From positions 1 through 43,929 of the forward strand of contig JADKEV010000042.1 in assembly GCA_016717855.1 (NCBI GenBank): a DNA stretch of 43,929 nucleotides, read 5' to 3'. Origin of the DNA: Betaproteobacteria bacterium (lineage in GTDB: Bacteria > Pseudomonadota > Gammaproteobacteria > Burkholderiales > Casimicrobiaceae). A model generated the notes under the pieces. That model worked only from the letters and a program-made list of their open reading frames with translations, was not told the DNA's origin and did no database searches. Numbering within the stretch: the stretch's first letter is position 1; each line of letters begins with the position of its first letter. Below, piece after piece: positions 1-9,415 of this stretch. A program made the translations under genes and the position numbers.

Positions 1-1623
1 ACTGGATCCTGGTCGCGAAGGTCGATCACGACGAGGCGATGGCGTCGGCGCGCGACACCGCGCTCTGGGCCGGCGCGATTGCCCTGCTCGCGCTGCTGAT
101 CGTGGGCGTGGCGATGCTTGTGCTCTGGCGCACCCGGCGCCACGCGGACCGCTTGGAAGTGCAGGTTGAAGCGGACCGCTTCTTCAGGCTCTTCTACGAC
201 CTCCCATTCATCGGCATGGCGATCATTTCGCCCGCAACCAAGCGCTGGGTGAAATTCAGCGATCCAATGCGCTATCCTCGGCTACTCGCGCGAGGAACTC
301 GGTGCAATGAGCTGGGCCGAGATGACCCATCCAGAAGACCTGGACCTCGACGTCGCCGAATTCGAACGCGTGCTGCGCGGGGAGACCGAAGGCTACGTGA
401 TGGAAAAGCGCTTCATCCGCAAGGACGGGACGGTCGTGTACGGCGCCATCGACGTCAAGTGCGCGCGCAGGCCCGACGGCACTGTGGACTATTTCGTCGC
501 AACGGTGCAGGACATCACCGGGCGCAAGGCCGCCGAGGCGACGATCCTGCGCCTGAACCGCGTGTACGCGACACTGAGCCAGTGCAACGAAGCGATCGTG
601 CGCTGCACCGCCGAGGACGAGTTGTTCGCGGAGATCTGCCGCGCGGCGGTGGAGTCCGGCGGCATGAAGATGGCGACGGTCGGGATCATCGACGGGCACG
701 GCATGGTCCGCGCGGTCGCCAATGCCGGCGAGGGGACGGAGTACTTTGATGGCATCAGGATCTCGGTGGATGCCGGCGAAGCGATCGGACGCGGACCGAT
801 CGGCACGGCGATCCGCGAGAACCGCGCGGTCTGGTGTCAGGACTTCCCGAACGATCCGATGATGGCGCCCTGGCGGGAACTTGGCGCTCAGTATGGCTGG
901 GGAAGCGTGGCCGCGCTCCCATTGCGCCGCGGCGGCGCGCCGATCGGTGCGCTCACGCTGTATTCGGCCCAGCCGCACGAGTTCGATGACCAGACGCAAA
1001 GGCTGCTGTCCGACATGGCGGCCGACGTCAGTTTTGCGCTGGACAACTTCCAGCGGGAGGCCCGGCACAAGGAGGCGGAAGTTGCCGCGCGCGAAAGCGA
1101 AGAGCGCTATCGAAACCTGTTCGAATCCTCGCTCGACGGGATACTGCTCGGCGCGCCCGACGGTTCGGTTCTGGCTGCCAATCCCGCCGCCTGCCGGATG
1201 TTCGGACGGACCCTGGAGGAACTGCGCGAGGCCGGGCGCACAGGCGTCGCGGACATCTCCGATCCACGCTACCCGGCGGCAGTCGCGGAACGCCAGCGAA
1301 CCGGCCATTTCCGCGGTGAACTGACAGTGCTGCGCAAAAACGGCGACAAGTTCCCTGTCGAAGTGTCCAGCACGGTCTTCAAGGACCACGCGGGACACGA
1401 AAGAACCAGCATGTTCGTCCGGGACATTTCGGAGCGCAGGCAGGTGGAGGTGCAGCTCCTCGAGCAGCTCGAGGAGCTGCGACGCTGGTACCAGGCCATG
1501 CTTGGCAGAGAAATGCGTGTGCTGCAGCTCAAGCTGGAGGTGAACCGGTTCCTGAAGGAGGCTGGCCGCCCGCCGCGCTATCCGAGCGTAGAGGCCGACA
1601 CGGACATGGCCCAACTGCGATGA
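1..1623 (+). CDS. PAS-GAF-PAS sensory protein, 5'-truncated and frameshifted
   Basis: The gene enters the window already open (WILVAKVDHDEAMASARD...), so its N-terminus, probably a periplasmic sensor domain, is missing. A transmembrane helix (ALLALLIVGVAMLVLW) follows, then a PAS domain. That PAS runs in frame 3 to about 253 and continues in frame 1 (CAILGYSREELGAMSW). One extra C near 254-255 explains the break. After it come a PAC segment ending QDITGRK, a GAF domain (about 540-1070) and a second PAS (about 1090-1440) ending RDISERR, then a coiled segment (LEQLEELRRWYQAMLGREMRVLQLK) of the kind that usually links PAS domains to an output module. The protein stops there with no kinase or GGDEF domain. 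The stop overlaps the next ATG as ATGA, so it probably signals together with the downstream HD-GYP protein. Ligand unknown. Family assignment is firm; the frameshift is seen directly, and its cause (error or mutation) is inferred. Confidence 0.8.
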
Positions 1624-3172
1624 CCGCTGGAAAAACAGCTTCCGGGCCCCGAGCCAAGGGCGAAATCCAGCGCCTCATCACGGCGCACGACGAGCAGGCT
1701 CCGCGCGAGCTGCGGCCCGGTGAGTCTCCGGCATCGCTCGCTGCAGAAGACCTGGCGCGCAAGGCGCTGCTGAGCGTGCTCGAGGACCAGCAGCACGCGA
1801 ACGAATCGCTGCGGGACAATCAAGGCGCGCATGGACAGCGTCCTGGACAGCATCGACGAGGTGATCTGGTCGGTCGATGCGCAGTCCCATCGGATGCTCT
1901 ACCTGAACCGGGCCATCGAAGTCATCTACGGACGACCGGTGCAGGCGTTTTTCGATTCGCCGCAACTGTGGCTGGACGCCGTAGTTCCCGAAGACCTTGC
2001 GCTCGCGCAGGCGAGGAAAATTCAAGCGCGCGAACATGGCCGGGCGCAGGCGGAGTACCGCATCGTTCGCCCGGATGGCGAGGTGCGTTGGGTTCGCGAC
2101 AGCGCCACGCTGGTGCGCGACGAGACAGGACAGGCGGTGCGCCTGGACGGCGTGATCTCCGACATCACCGCAAGGAATCGGGCCGTGCAGGCGCTCGCGG
2201 AATCCGAGCAGCAGTTCCGCAGCATGGTCGAGCAGTCGATCGCGGGCATGTTCATCGTGCAGGACGGCGGGATCGCATATGTGAATCCGCGCTGCGCGGA
2301 GATCCTGGGCTACGACACGCCCGACGATCTGATCGGCCGGGATCCCCTCTCCCTGGTCCCGGAGACTGACCGGGAGCGCGTCGCGACGTTGTACACCCAG
2401 GCGCTGGCGGGCGTCGCCCCCAGCACGTACTACACGACGCCGGCGCTGAAGAAGGATGGCTCGACGATAGTCATCGGCGCGCACGGCACCGCCGCCACCT
2501 ACCGCGGCCGGCCGGCGATCATCAGCCTGGCGCAGGACATCACCGAAAAGAAGCGCGCCGACGCGCAGATCGAACGCTTTCAACGTGCAGCTGCAATCGG
2601 CGTTCATGCGCTCGGTGGAGATCGCGATGAACCTCTCCGAGATGCGCGACCCCTACACCGCCGGCCACGAACGCCGCGTGGCGGAAATCGCGGTAGCGAT
2701 CGGCGCCGAACTGGGGCTCGATCCCTATCGACTGGAGGGACTGCGGGTCGCGGGCTACCTGCACGATGTCGGCAAGATCTCGATCCCTTCGGAACTGCTG
2801 TCCAAGCCGACCAGGCTCACCCCGGTCGAGTTCGCCCTGGTCAAGGGCCATGCCGAGGCGGGCTACGAAGTTCTCAGGAACGTGGAGTTCCCGTGGCCGG
2901 TGGCGCAGGTGGCGCTGCAGCACCACGAGCGCATCGATGGCAGCGGCTATCCGCAAGGCCTCAGGGGCGACGCGATCCTGTTCGAAGCGCGCATCATGGC
3001 CGTGGCCGACGTGATTGAAGCGATGTCCTCGCACCGGCCCTACCGTGCCGGCCTGGGAATCGAGAAAGCGCTGGCCGAAATCGAGCGCGGGCGCGGCACG
3101 GCCTACGACGCCGAGGTCGCCAATGCCTGCCTGACGCTCTTCCGCGAGCGGAACTTCAGTATTCCAGATTGA
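1620..3172 (+). CDS. PAS-PAS-HD-GYP cyclic-di-GMP phosphodiesterase, two frameshifts
   Basis: A predicted cytoplasmic sensor-phosphodiesterase that would hydrolyse cyclic-di-GMP. Its ATG overlaps the stop of the preceding sensor gene (ATGA). An N-terminal coiled segment (AEDLARKALLSVLEDQQ) runs in frame 3 to about 1823. Two PAS domains (about 1831-2180 and 2190-2560) run in frame 1, and the HD-GYP domain runs in frame 2 from about 2585. Removing one G at 1824 and one C at 2581 restores a single 516-residue protein and rebuilds smooth junctions (DNQARMDSV and ERFNVQLQS). The HD-GYP signature is complete: HERR, GYLHDVGKISIP and HHERIDGSGYP. No membrane segment is present, so signals probably arrive through the PAS domains or from the upstream membrane sensor. 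The two insertions are most simply sequencing errors because all domains are otherwise intact. Confidence 0.85.
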
Positions 3173-3188
3173 CCAGCAGAGACTCCGC

Positions 3189-4487
3189 ATGGCATCCACT
3201 ACACCCGGCCCGACCACCCTCGCCAGCGCCGAGATGCTCGATGCGTTCATGGCGTTTCCCGCCCCGCTGGCGTTCCTGCGGCAGGACGGTCACCCCGAAC
3301 TGCTCAACGTGATCTTCCGGGAGCGGTTCGGCGCGGCAGACCTGGACGCCGATGTCCTGCGCGCGCTGGCTCTGGGAGCCGGCGGGGAGCCGCGAAACGC
3401 GCGCCTGTCGCCCACCGGGCCGACCGTCAGCGTGCGCACCCTGCACACGCCACACCGCATCATGCTGATCGTCGACGCCGATGGCGGCAAGGAGGGCAGC
3501 GCGAAACTGGAGAGGCTGCACGTGCGCGTCGCGGAACTGGAGCGGCTCTCCGCCACGGACCACCTGACCGGCGCCTGGAATCGCGCACATCTCGATGGCG
3601 TCATCGCAGCGGAACTCTCGCGCAGCCTCGCGAGCCGCCAGCCGCTTTCGCTGGTCCTGTTCGACATCGACCACTTCAAGCGCGTCAACGACAGGTTCGG
3701 CCACGCCGTCGGCGACTCGGTGCTGTGCGAGCTGGTGCGGCTCGTCAGAGGCCGGACGCGCGCCTCCGACCTGCTCTTCCGCTGGGGCGGCGAGGAGTTC
3801 GTCGTGCTCGTTGCGTCCGCGGGCTACCGGCGCGCGGAGACGGTGGCCGAGAACCTGCGCCTGGCCGTGGCTGGCCATGCGTTCGAAGGCGCCGGTCCGG
3901 TGACGATCAGCCTCGGTGTGGCGGAACACACCGACGACGAAACCGCGCAGGCCTGGTTCCGCAGGCTGGACGCCGCGCTGTACGAAGCCAAGGAGTCCGG
4001 GCGTAACCGGGTCAACGTGTCGCGCCGCGGCAATTCCGATGCGTGGGCGGCCGCGGGCGGCGCATCCGCGCTGCACCTGGTCTGGATGGAGGGCTACGAA
4101 TGCGGCGAGCCCACGATCGACGCCGAGCACCGCGAGTTGTTCCGGCTCGCCAACTCCCTGATCGACGCAGCGGTGCAACAACAACCGGCGGTCGCCGCGG
4201 AACTGGACGCGTTGCTGGAGCACGTACGGCGTCACTTCGCCGATGAGGAAGCGATCCTCGAGCGCGTGGGCTACGCGCAGCTCGAGGAACACCGCCGCGC
4301 CCATGCCGGCCTGCTGCGGCGGGCGGCGGCACTGAAGGACGAGGTCCGATCCGGCAAGGCGCGGCTCGGGGCGGTCGTCGAGTTCCTCGCGCAGGATGTC
4401 GTGGCGCGCCACCTCGTCGCGGTGGACCGGGCGTTCTTTCCGTTGTTCTCAGTCCAGTTCAGTTCGGCCGGCCTGGCAGACGGGTAA
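3189..4487 (+). CDS. Diguanylate cyclase with C-terminal bacteriohemerythrin domain
   Basis: A 432-residue soluble protein that begins 16 nt after the HD-GYP gene, in the same direction. The N-terminal ~120 residues look like a degenerate PAS-type region (AFMAFPAPLAFLRQDGHPELLN). A GGDEF domain follows (about 125-280) with the active-site variant WGGEEF near residue 200 and an upstream RxxD (RASD) matching the product-inhibition I-site. The C-terminal ~125 residues carry a full hemerythrin ligand set: H in DAEHRELF, HxxxE in HFADEE, HxxxH in HRRAH and HxxxxD in HLVAVD. Hemerythrin di-iron centres bind O2, so the expected role is O2- or redox-controlled synthesis of cyclic-di-GMP, opposing the HD-GYP enzyme encoded just upstream. 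Domain calls come from motifs; O2 control of activity is inferred from known hemerythrin-GGDEF proteins. Confidence 0.9.
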   Translation: MASTTPGPTTLASAEMLDAFMAFPAPLAFLRQDGHPELLNVIFRERFGAADLDADVLRALALGAGGEPRNARLSPTGPTVSVRTLHTPHRIMLIVDADGGKEGSAKLERLHVRVAELERLSATDHLTGAWNRAHLDGVIAAELSRSLASRQPLSLVLFDIDHFKRVNDRFGHAVGDSVLCELVRLVRGRTRASDLLFRWGGEEFVVLVASAGYRRAETVAENLRLAVAGHAFEGAGPVTISLGVAEHTDDETAQAWFRRLDAALYEAKESGRNRVNVSRRGNSDAWAAAGGASALHLVWMEGYECGEPTIDAEHRELFRLANSLIDAAVQQQPAVAAELDALLEHVRRHFADEEAILERVGYAQLEEHRRAHAGLLRRAAALKDEVRSGKARLGAVVEFLAQDVVARHLVAVDRAFFPLFSVQFSSAGLADG

Positions 4488-4523
4488 ACTGCGAGACCCA
4501 TCGACCCGGACACCCGCAAGACC

Positions 4524-5207
4524 ATGGATGAAGCCAGGAAGACCAACGCGCTGCGCGGGGCGGCGTTCGCCGCGCAGTACCTGGACGGCAGGGTCATCGA
4601 CATCGGCGCGGGCAGGGACCTGGTTTCGGCCAGCGCCGAACGCTTCGACATCGACGACGGCGACGCCAATTTCATTTCCCGCTTCCGGCCCGCCGGCGCC
4701 TACGACGCCGTGCACAGCAGCCATTGCCTGGAGCACATGCACGACCCGCCCGCGGCGCTCCGCGAATGGTGGTCGCTGGTGAAGCCGGGCGGCTACCTGA
4801 TCCTGGTGGTGCCCGACGAGGACCTGTACGAACAGGGCATCTGGCCCAGCATCTTCAACCGCGATCACAAGGCGACGTTCCGGCTGGACAAGCCCGATTC
4901 ATGGTCCGCGGTGTCGCATGACATCGGCAAGCTGGTCGCCGCCCTTCCGCAATGCGAGGTCATTTCCGCCGAAGTTCAGGATGCGAACTACGACTACTCG
5001 CTGCGGATGAAGCACGGGGACGTCCGCAGGAAGCGCGCGTGGTGGCTGCGCCTGGGGAAGAGCATCGGTACGCGCCTGCCGGTCGTCGGCGACCGGCTCA
5101 AGATCGGGTTCGAGAATCTCGCCGCGCGGCGCGGCGTGCCGCTGGACCAGACCACCCGCGAAGCGCTGGCGCAGATTCAGGTCGTGGCGCGCAAGCTGCC
5201 CGCGTGA
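4524..5207 (+). CDS. Class I SAM-dependent methyltransferase (Methyltransf_11-like)
   Basis: A 227-residue protein with a Rossmann-type methyltransferase core: a motif I-like loop (VIDIGAGRDL), an acidic segment (FDIDDGDANF), the post-motif YDAVHSSHCLEHMHDP and a motif resembling ubiquinone/menaquinone-type methyltransferases (LVKPGGYLILVVPDEDLYEQG). The C-terminal third (FNRDHKATFRLDKPDSW onward) resembles methyltransferases found near glycan or cell-envelope genes, but the substrate cannot be read from sequence. It follows the GGDEF-hemerythrin gene after 36 nt, so it may be co-transcribed, and it is convergent with the large cyclase gene that ends at 5260. No signal peptide or membrane segment. 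Confidence 0.8.
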   Translation: MDEARKTNALRGAAFAAQYLDGRVIDIGAGRDLVSASAERFDIDDGDANFISRFRPAGAYDAVHSSHCLEHMHDPPAALREWWSLVKPGGYLILVVPDEDLYEQGIWPSIFNRDHKATFRLDKPDSWSAVSHDIGKLVAALPQCEVISAEVQDANYDYSLRMKHGDVRRKRAWWLRLGKSIGTRLPVVGDRLKIGFENLAARRGVPLDQTTREALAQIQVVARKLPA

Positions 5208-5259
5208 CGCCGCGCAGGATTCGCCATCGGGGGCGCGGCGCGACTCCGGTATCGCGGCC

Positions 5260-8200
5260 TCAGTGCACGGCGGCGGCGGAGATGTCGGCCCGCTCCGGCC
5301 AGGTCGACACGCAAACCCTGTCGCGGCCGCGTTTCTTGGCGACGTAGAGCATCGCGTCGGCGTCCGCGACAAGCTGCCCGGCCGCCACTTCACCGCCATC
5401 GAAAAAGGCGATGCCGATGCTGGCCGTGACGGACAGTACGATGCCGATCTCGGTGAGCACGAAAGGCCGGCGGATCGCCTGCAGCGCCTTGTCCGCCAGC
5501 CTGGCCGCAACCCTCGGATCGTGCATCCGTTCCAGCACGGCGACGAATTCATCGCCGCCCGGGCGCGCCACCAGGTCGGTCTTGCGCAGGCTGCCCTTCA
5601 GGCGCTGCGCGAACGCCAGCAGCAACGCGTCGCCGGCAGCGTGGCCGTGCGTGTCGTTGATCCGCTTGAAGTGATCGATGTCGAGGTACATCACGGCCAG
5701 CGCCTGCCGCGTGCTCCGGCTCTCCGCCATCGCGTCGGACAGATGCTGCTCGAAACCGACGCGGTTCGCCAGGCCCGTCAGGCTGTCGACCTGCGACAGG
5801 CGCAACAACCGCTGTTCCTCGAGTTTCTGCACGGTGATGTCGCGCAGCATCGCGTGGAAGCCGACGACCTCCCCGTCGTCCCCGTCCAGTTCCGGAATCC
5901 ATGTCGCCTCCACCCAGCGCAGTCCAGCGGCCACCAGCTGCTCGCGCTCGAATGTGACCGCCTGCCCGCCGAACACCTGGCCCAGGTAGGGCTTGACCTT
6001 CTCGTATCCGGCCTCGCCCAGTACTTCGCGTATGGTGCGCCCCCGCATTTGTTCACGGGTCAGGCCAAATGCACGCTCGTACGCCTTGTTGGTAAACCGG
6101 TAGGTCTCCTCCCGGTCGAGGAAGGCGACCCAGGCCGGCATCGTGTCGGTGATGGTCCGCAGCCGGCGCTCGCTCGCCTGCATCTCGTGCTCGGCTTCGC
6201 GCCGCGCCGTGATGTCGTCGACGCTGCCCACGTAACCCATGACCTTGCCGTCGACGACGATCGGCGCCGCCTTGGCCGACGCCCACAGGACGCGGCCGTC
6301 GCGATGCTGGAAGCGGAACAGGCTCGCAATCGGCTCCCCTGCGCGGACCGCGGCCGTCCATTGCTCGCAGACCCGGTCGCGGTCCCCCGCGTGGATGGCC
6401 TGCACCCAGCCATCCGCAAGTGTCTGCGCCGCGCTCAAGCCGGAGATCAGCTCGTAGCTTCGATTGACGTAGGTACAGCGGCCATCCCCGTCGGTGCGGA
6501 ACATGCCGAACGGCGAGGCGTCGCTGACTGTGACCAGCTCGGCGGTTTTCGCGCGCAACTCTTTCTGCTGGCGCCGGCGGGCAGTGACGTCTTCCGAGAT
6601 GCGCAGCAGGAATTCCGGCTGTTCGTCGCTGCCGAACAGGGGCACCGAGATCGAGTGCAGGTAGACGAGTCTTCCGGCGGCGTTGCGGAAGGGATGTTCC
6701 GGATACTCGTAGACCATGGGACTGGCGAGCATCTGGCGATCCTGCGCCTCGATTCCACGGTAGACCTCCGGCGCGAAGATCTCCGCATCCGACCGCCCGA
6801 GCGCCTGCGCCTCGGGAACTCCGCCGATCACCTCCGCGCCCTTGTTCCAGACCACCATCTTCCCGTATTGCCCCGGGCGCACATCCTTGACGGTGATTGC
6901 CATGGGCAGATTGTCGATCAGCGACTGCAGGAACGCCCGGCTGCTGCGTAATTTCTCCTCGGCGGCCACCCGTTCCGTGACGTCGTCGGCGATCACGAGC
7001 AAGTGCGTGGCCACGCCGGCGGCGTCGAACAGCGGCACCTTGCGCATGTGGGTGATGATCGCCCTGCCGTCCGCTGCCGTGCCCGGCCGGTTCGTGAATT
7101 CCTGGCCGCGCGCGGCCACGGCCTCAAGGTCCGCCTTGCGGTAGCGCTCGACTTCTTCGTTCGACCAGAAGTCGTGCGCGGTGTGGCCGATCACGCGCTC
7201 CCTGGGCAGGCCCCAGATCGTCTCGGACGCCTTGTTCCACATGACAATCCGGAGGTCGTCGTCGACGGCCTTGAGTTGTATCCCCACCGGGATGTTCTCG
7301 ACGATGTTGTCCAGCAGTTGCGTGGAGCGGCGCTGCGCTTCGGCGCTTTGCTGGCGCGCGACCATCAGGTCGTGGAAGTCCCGCGCGAGGTCGCCGATCT
7401 CGTCCTTGCGCGCCCGCAGGTCCTGTGAAATCGTGCCCGGCATCCGGCGCAGGCGCTGCGCATCGTCGCGCAGGCGCAACAGCGGCGCAATCAGGTACCA
7501 CGTGAGGAGCCAGGCGACCGGCGCCAGCGCCAGGGCCAGGATCCCGCTGATGGTCCATAGCCGCTGTTCCGCCGCGATGATGGGCGCCAACGCCTCGGCC
7601 ACCGGATAGCTCGTTCCCAGCAGCCAGTCGGCGGCGCCCAGCGCCTTGTAGCTGTACAGGCTGGCGTTGCCCTGGCTGTCTGCAGCCTGAATCGTGCCGT
7701 CGCGGCCGGCCAGCGCCTGAGCGTTGGCGGACCCGGCGCCTTCGGCCAGACTTGAGGTCAGGACGAGACTCCGGTCCGGATGGAAGATGTAGACCGATGG
7801 CTGCTGCCTGGTAATCGCGAAAAAGTACCCGGCCCGGCCTATGGGCGTGGCTGCCAGGGCGCCGAGGAGATTGGACTTAAGCAGATCAAGGTTGCCGCCC
7901 AGGAAGCCGGCCAGCCTGCCTTCGTTGTCCAGGATCGGCGCGATCATGGTGACGATGGGCCGCCGCGCCCCGCGTCCGAGGTACGGCATCGACACGATGG
8001 GCTGCAGCGTCGCGATGCCGCGTTTGAAGTATTCCCGCTCGCCCGCCTGGAGGCCGCGCCGGCCGGCGATCAGCGGCGCGTCCGCGAGAACCTCGCCGGT
8101 TGGAGAGAAGATCAGCAGCGCGTCGAATATCAGCAACATCGCCGGTTGCCGCTCCAGATAGGCCGGGAGTTCCTGCGGCCGCTCGAGGATTGCGGCCGGT

Positions 8201-8418
8201 ATCACCTGCGCTTCGCGGGTGAGCGCCAGCAGGGCGGTCTCGAGCTTCTGGTCCAGGTTCCTGGCGGCGCCGGCCACCAGGGCCGCGTGCATTGCGGACG
8301 CCCGATCCACGAGGCCGGAGCGGATGAAACGGGTCTGGACCGTGGCGATGATGGCGGCCGTGACCAGGATCATGATCGTGATCGCCGCGGCGGCCTTGGT
8401 CTTGAGACTGAATCTCAA
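5260..8418 (-). CDS. Membrane diguanylate cyclase: Cache, HAMP, four PAS, GGDEF
   Basis: A 1,052-residue sensor cyclase. I chose a TTG start at 8418 because GGAG lies 7 nt upstream and the protein then begins with a short basic stretch and a transmembrane helix (AAAAITIMILVTAAIIATV). The reading frame stays open 100 codons further upstream, but that part is low-complexity and unlike a protein. A periplasmic double-Cache-like domain follows (about 35-280), then a second helix (ISGILALALAPVAWLLTWYLI), a HAMP linker, four PAS domains (about 370-880, ending DDVTERV, EDVTARR, DDITARR and RDITVQK) and a GGDEF domain. GGDEF lies near residue 953 and the inhibitory-site RxxD (RKTD) sits five residues before it. 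It should synthesise cyclic-di-GMP in response to a periplasmic ligand plus cytoplasmic PAS inputs. It is divergent from the small secreted gene at 8875. Confidence 0.9.
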   Translation of the reverse strand: MRFSLKTKAAAAITIMILVTAAIIATVQTRFIRSGLVDRASAMHAALVAGAARNLDQKLETALLALTREAQVIPAAILERPQELPAYLERQPAMLLIFDALLIFSPTGEVLADAPLIAGRRGLQAGEREYFKRGIATLQPIVSMPYLGRGARRPIVTMIAPILDNEGRLAGFLGGNLDLLKSNLLGALAATPIGRAGYFFAITRQQPSVYIFHPDRSLVLTSSLAEGAGSANAQALAGRDGTIQAADSQGNASLYSYKALGAADWLLGTSYPVAEALAPIIAAEQRLWTISGILALALAPVAWLLTWYLIAPLLRLRDDAQRLRRMPGTISQDLRARKDEIGDLARDFHDLMVARQQSAEAQRRSTQLLDNIVENIPVGIQLKAVDDDLRIVMWNKASETIWGLPRERVIGHTAHDFWSNEEVERYRKADLEAVAARGQEFTNRPGTAADGRAIITHMRKVPLFDAAGVATHLLVIADDVTERVAAEEKLRSSRAFLQSLIDNLPMAITVKDVRPGQYGKMVVWNKGAEVIGGVPEAQALGRSDAEIFAPEVYRGIEAQDRQMLASPMVYEYPEHPFRNAAGRLVYLHSISVPLFGSDEQPEFLLRISEDVTARRRQQKELRAKTAELVTVSDASPFGMFRTDGDGRCTYVNRSYELISGLSAAQTLADGWVQAIHAGDRDRVCEQWTAAVRAGEPIASLFRFQHRDGRVLWASAKAAPIVVDGKVMGYVGSVDDITARREAEHEMQASERRLRTITDTMPAWVAFLDREETYRFTNKAYERAFGLTREQMRGRTIREVLGEAGYEKVKPYLGQVFGGQAVTFEREQLVAAGLRWVEATWIPELDGDDGEVVGFHAMLRDITVQKLEEQRLLRLSQVDSLTGLANRVGFEQHLSDAMAESRSTRQALAVMYLDIDHFKRINDTHGHAAGDALLLAFAQRLKGSLRKTDLVARPGGDEFVAVLERMHDPRVAARLADKALQAIRRPFVLTEIGIVLSVTASIGIAFFDGGEVAAGQLVADADAMLYVAKKRGRDRVCVSTWPERADISAAAVH

Positions 8419-8874
8419 CGCTGTGCTCCGTTTGGTGGACTGGGGACCGGCAATTGCGGCCGTCGCTGCGCATGCGCCCCACCGCCGAAACCATGCCGGC
8501 GGCGCGCGACAACTGCGGCCGCGTTCCTGGTTGCCATGCAAAGCCGACTTTATTGCCGCACCCGCTCCCGGGAAATCCGGAAACATACCTAGGTGCCGCT
8601 TTGGCCGGCGCCGTGCCATCGTTTTCGCCGGCAAGCACGGAAGCCAGGGGGCCGGACCGGATGATCGCCGGCGCGCAGGGGGCACCGGTTTCGTCCCGGA
8701 TGAAACATCAAGTAACACGTTGCCGCGGATTCTTGTCAGCGATGCCTGCCGCGACCACGTTCAGGCTCGTAAGGTACTCCCGCGCACAGACGGCCGGAAT
8801 TGGTTGGCATATCGTCCGCTGCCTGGGTTGCGTACCGAAGCAATCCATCCTCAACGTCAAATCATGGAGTCAAT
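8419..8874. other. 456-nt intergenic region between divergent genes
   Basis: It separates the start of the GGDEF cyclase (minus strand) from the small secreted protein (plus strand). I see no convincing gene on either strand and no strong sigma-70 pair. The only candidate signal is a sigma-54-like motif at 8805-8820, listed separately. The segment next to the cyclase is open in the cyclase frame but lacks protein-like composition. Confidence 0.5.
8805..8820 (+). promoter_or_regulatory. Possible sigma-54 promoter
   Basis: TGGCAT and GCT are placed so that GG and GC are separated by exactly 10 nt, as in RpoN promoters (consensus TGGCACG-N4-TTGCW). The -24 half is good and the -12 half is weak (CCGC instead of TTGC). 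It lies about 55 nt before the ATG at 8875. One such match in 456 nt could be chance. Confidence 0.3.
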
Positions 8875-9297
8875 ATGACCAAACTGCGCAAATCACTGCT
8901 TGCCGTCCTGTGTGTGGCGTCGCTCGGCGCCGCGGCGTTGCCCGCGACCGTCAGCGCCGCACCGCCGGGCATCTATTTCAACATCGCACCGCCGCCGCCG
9001 CGCGTCGAAGTCGTTCCGGATGCGCGCCGGGGGTACGTTTGGGTGCCTGGCTACTGGGATGCGCGCGGTCGGCGTCATGTCTGGATCGCCGGACACTGGG
9101 AACGCGCGCGACGCGGCTACAGCTACGTCGAGCCGCGCTGGATCGAACGCAACAACCGCTGGTACCTGGAACGGGGTCGCTGGAATCGCGGCGACCGCGA
9201 TCGTGACGGCGTCCCGAACGCTCGCGATCGCGATCGCGACGGCGACGGTGTCCCGAACCGCCGCGACAATGCGCCCAACAACCCCAATCGGCGCTAA
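8875..9297 (+). CDS. Small secreted YXWXXXXW-repeat protein with Asp-rich tail
   Basis: A 140-residue protein. The ATG at 8875 has GGAG five nt upstream. A signal peptide (SLLAVLCVASLGAAALPATVSA) is followed by a proline-rich segment (IAPPPPRVE). Next come tandem tryptophan motifs YVWVPGYW, HVWIAGHW and YSYVEPRW, typical of the YXWGPHY/BcpO-like WXXW repeat family of periplasmic or outer-membrane proteins. The tail (about residues 105-140) is rich in DRDRDG and DGDGVPN units that resemble thrombospondin type-3 calcium loops. Function is not known for this family; an envelope location and metal binding are inferred from composition. It is a single-gene unit with a clear terminator directly after it. 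Confidence 0.8.
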   Translation: MTKLRKSLLAVLCVASLGAAALPATVSAAPPGIYFNIAPPPPRVEVVPDARRGYVWVPGYWDARGRRHVWIAGHWERARRGYSYVEPRWIERNNRWYLERGRWNRGDRDRDGVPNARDRDRDGDGVPNRRDNAPNNPNRR

Positions 9298-9319
9298 CAA
9301 ACCTTCCTGGCTGCAAAGC

Positions 9320-9360
9320 AGGGCCTGGCCGCATCCGCAAGGTGTCGCCAGGCCCTTTTC
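9320..9360 (+). terminator. Intrinsic terminator after the small secreted protein gene
   Basis: GGGCCTGGC (9321-9329) pairs perfectly with GCCAGGCCC (9347-9355) across a 17-nt loop, followed by TTTT. It lies 23 nt beyond the stop codon. Confidence 0.85.
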
Positions 9361-9376
9361 CTGCCTGTCGCGGTCT

Positions 9377-9390
9377 TTGATCCAGATCAA
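9377..9390. promoter_or_regulatory. FNR/Anr-type binding site upstream of fbpA
   Basis: TTGATCCAGATCAA is a perfect match to the FNR/Anr consensus TTGAT-N4-ATCAA. Its centre (9383.5) is about 57 nt upstream of the transcription start expected from the -10 at 9429-9434, close to class I activator spacing (-61.5). It ends immediately before the Fur box. Binding is inferred from the sequence match. Confidence 0.75.
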
Positions 9391-9415
9391 TCAAATGAGA
9401 ATGATTTGCATTCAC
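9391..9415. promoter_or_regulatory. Fur box upstream of fbpA
   Basis: AATGAGAATGATTTGCATT lies in a stretch that fits the 19-bp Fur consensus in two registers offset by 6 bp: 12/19 at 9391-9409 and 13/19 at 9397-9415. This is the overlapping-repeat layout usual for Fur operators. It covers the proposed -35 element, as expected for repression when iron is replete. Confidence 0.8.

Noticed and set aside
5260..8718. Longer start (8718) for the Cache-PAS-GGDEF protein
   Set aside because: The extra 100 residues are low-complexity with no ribosome site, and would place a soluble tail before the signal-anchor helix; TTG 8418 has GGAG at good spacing.
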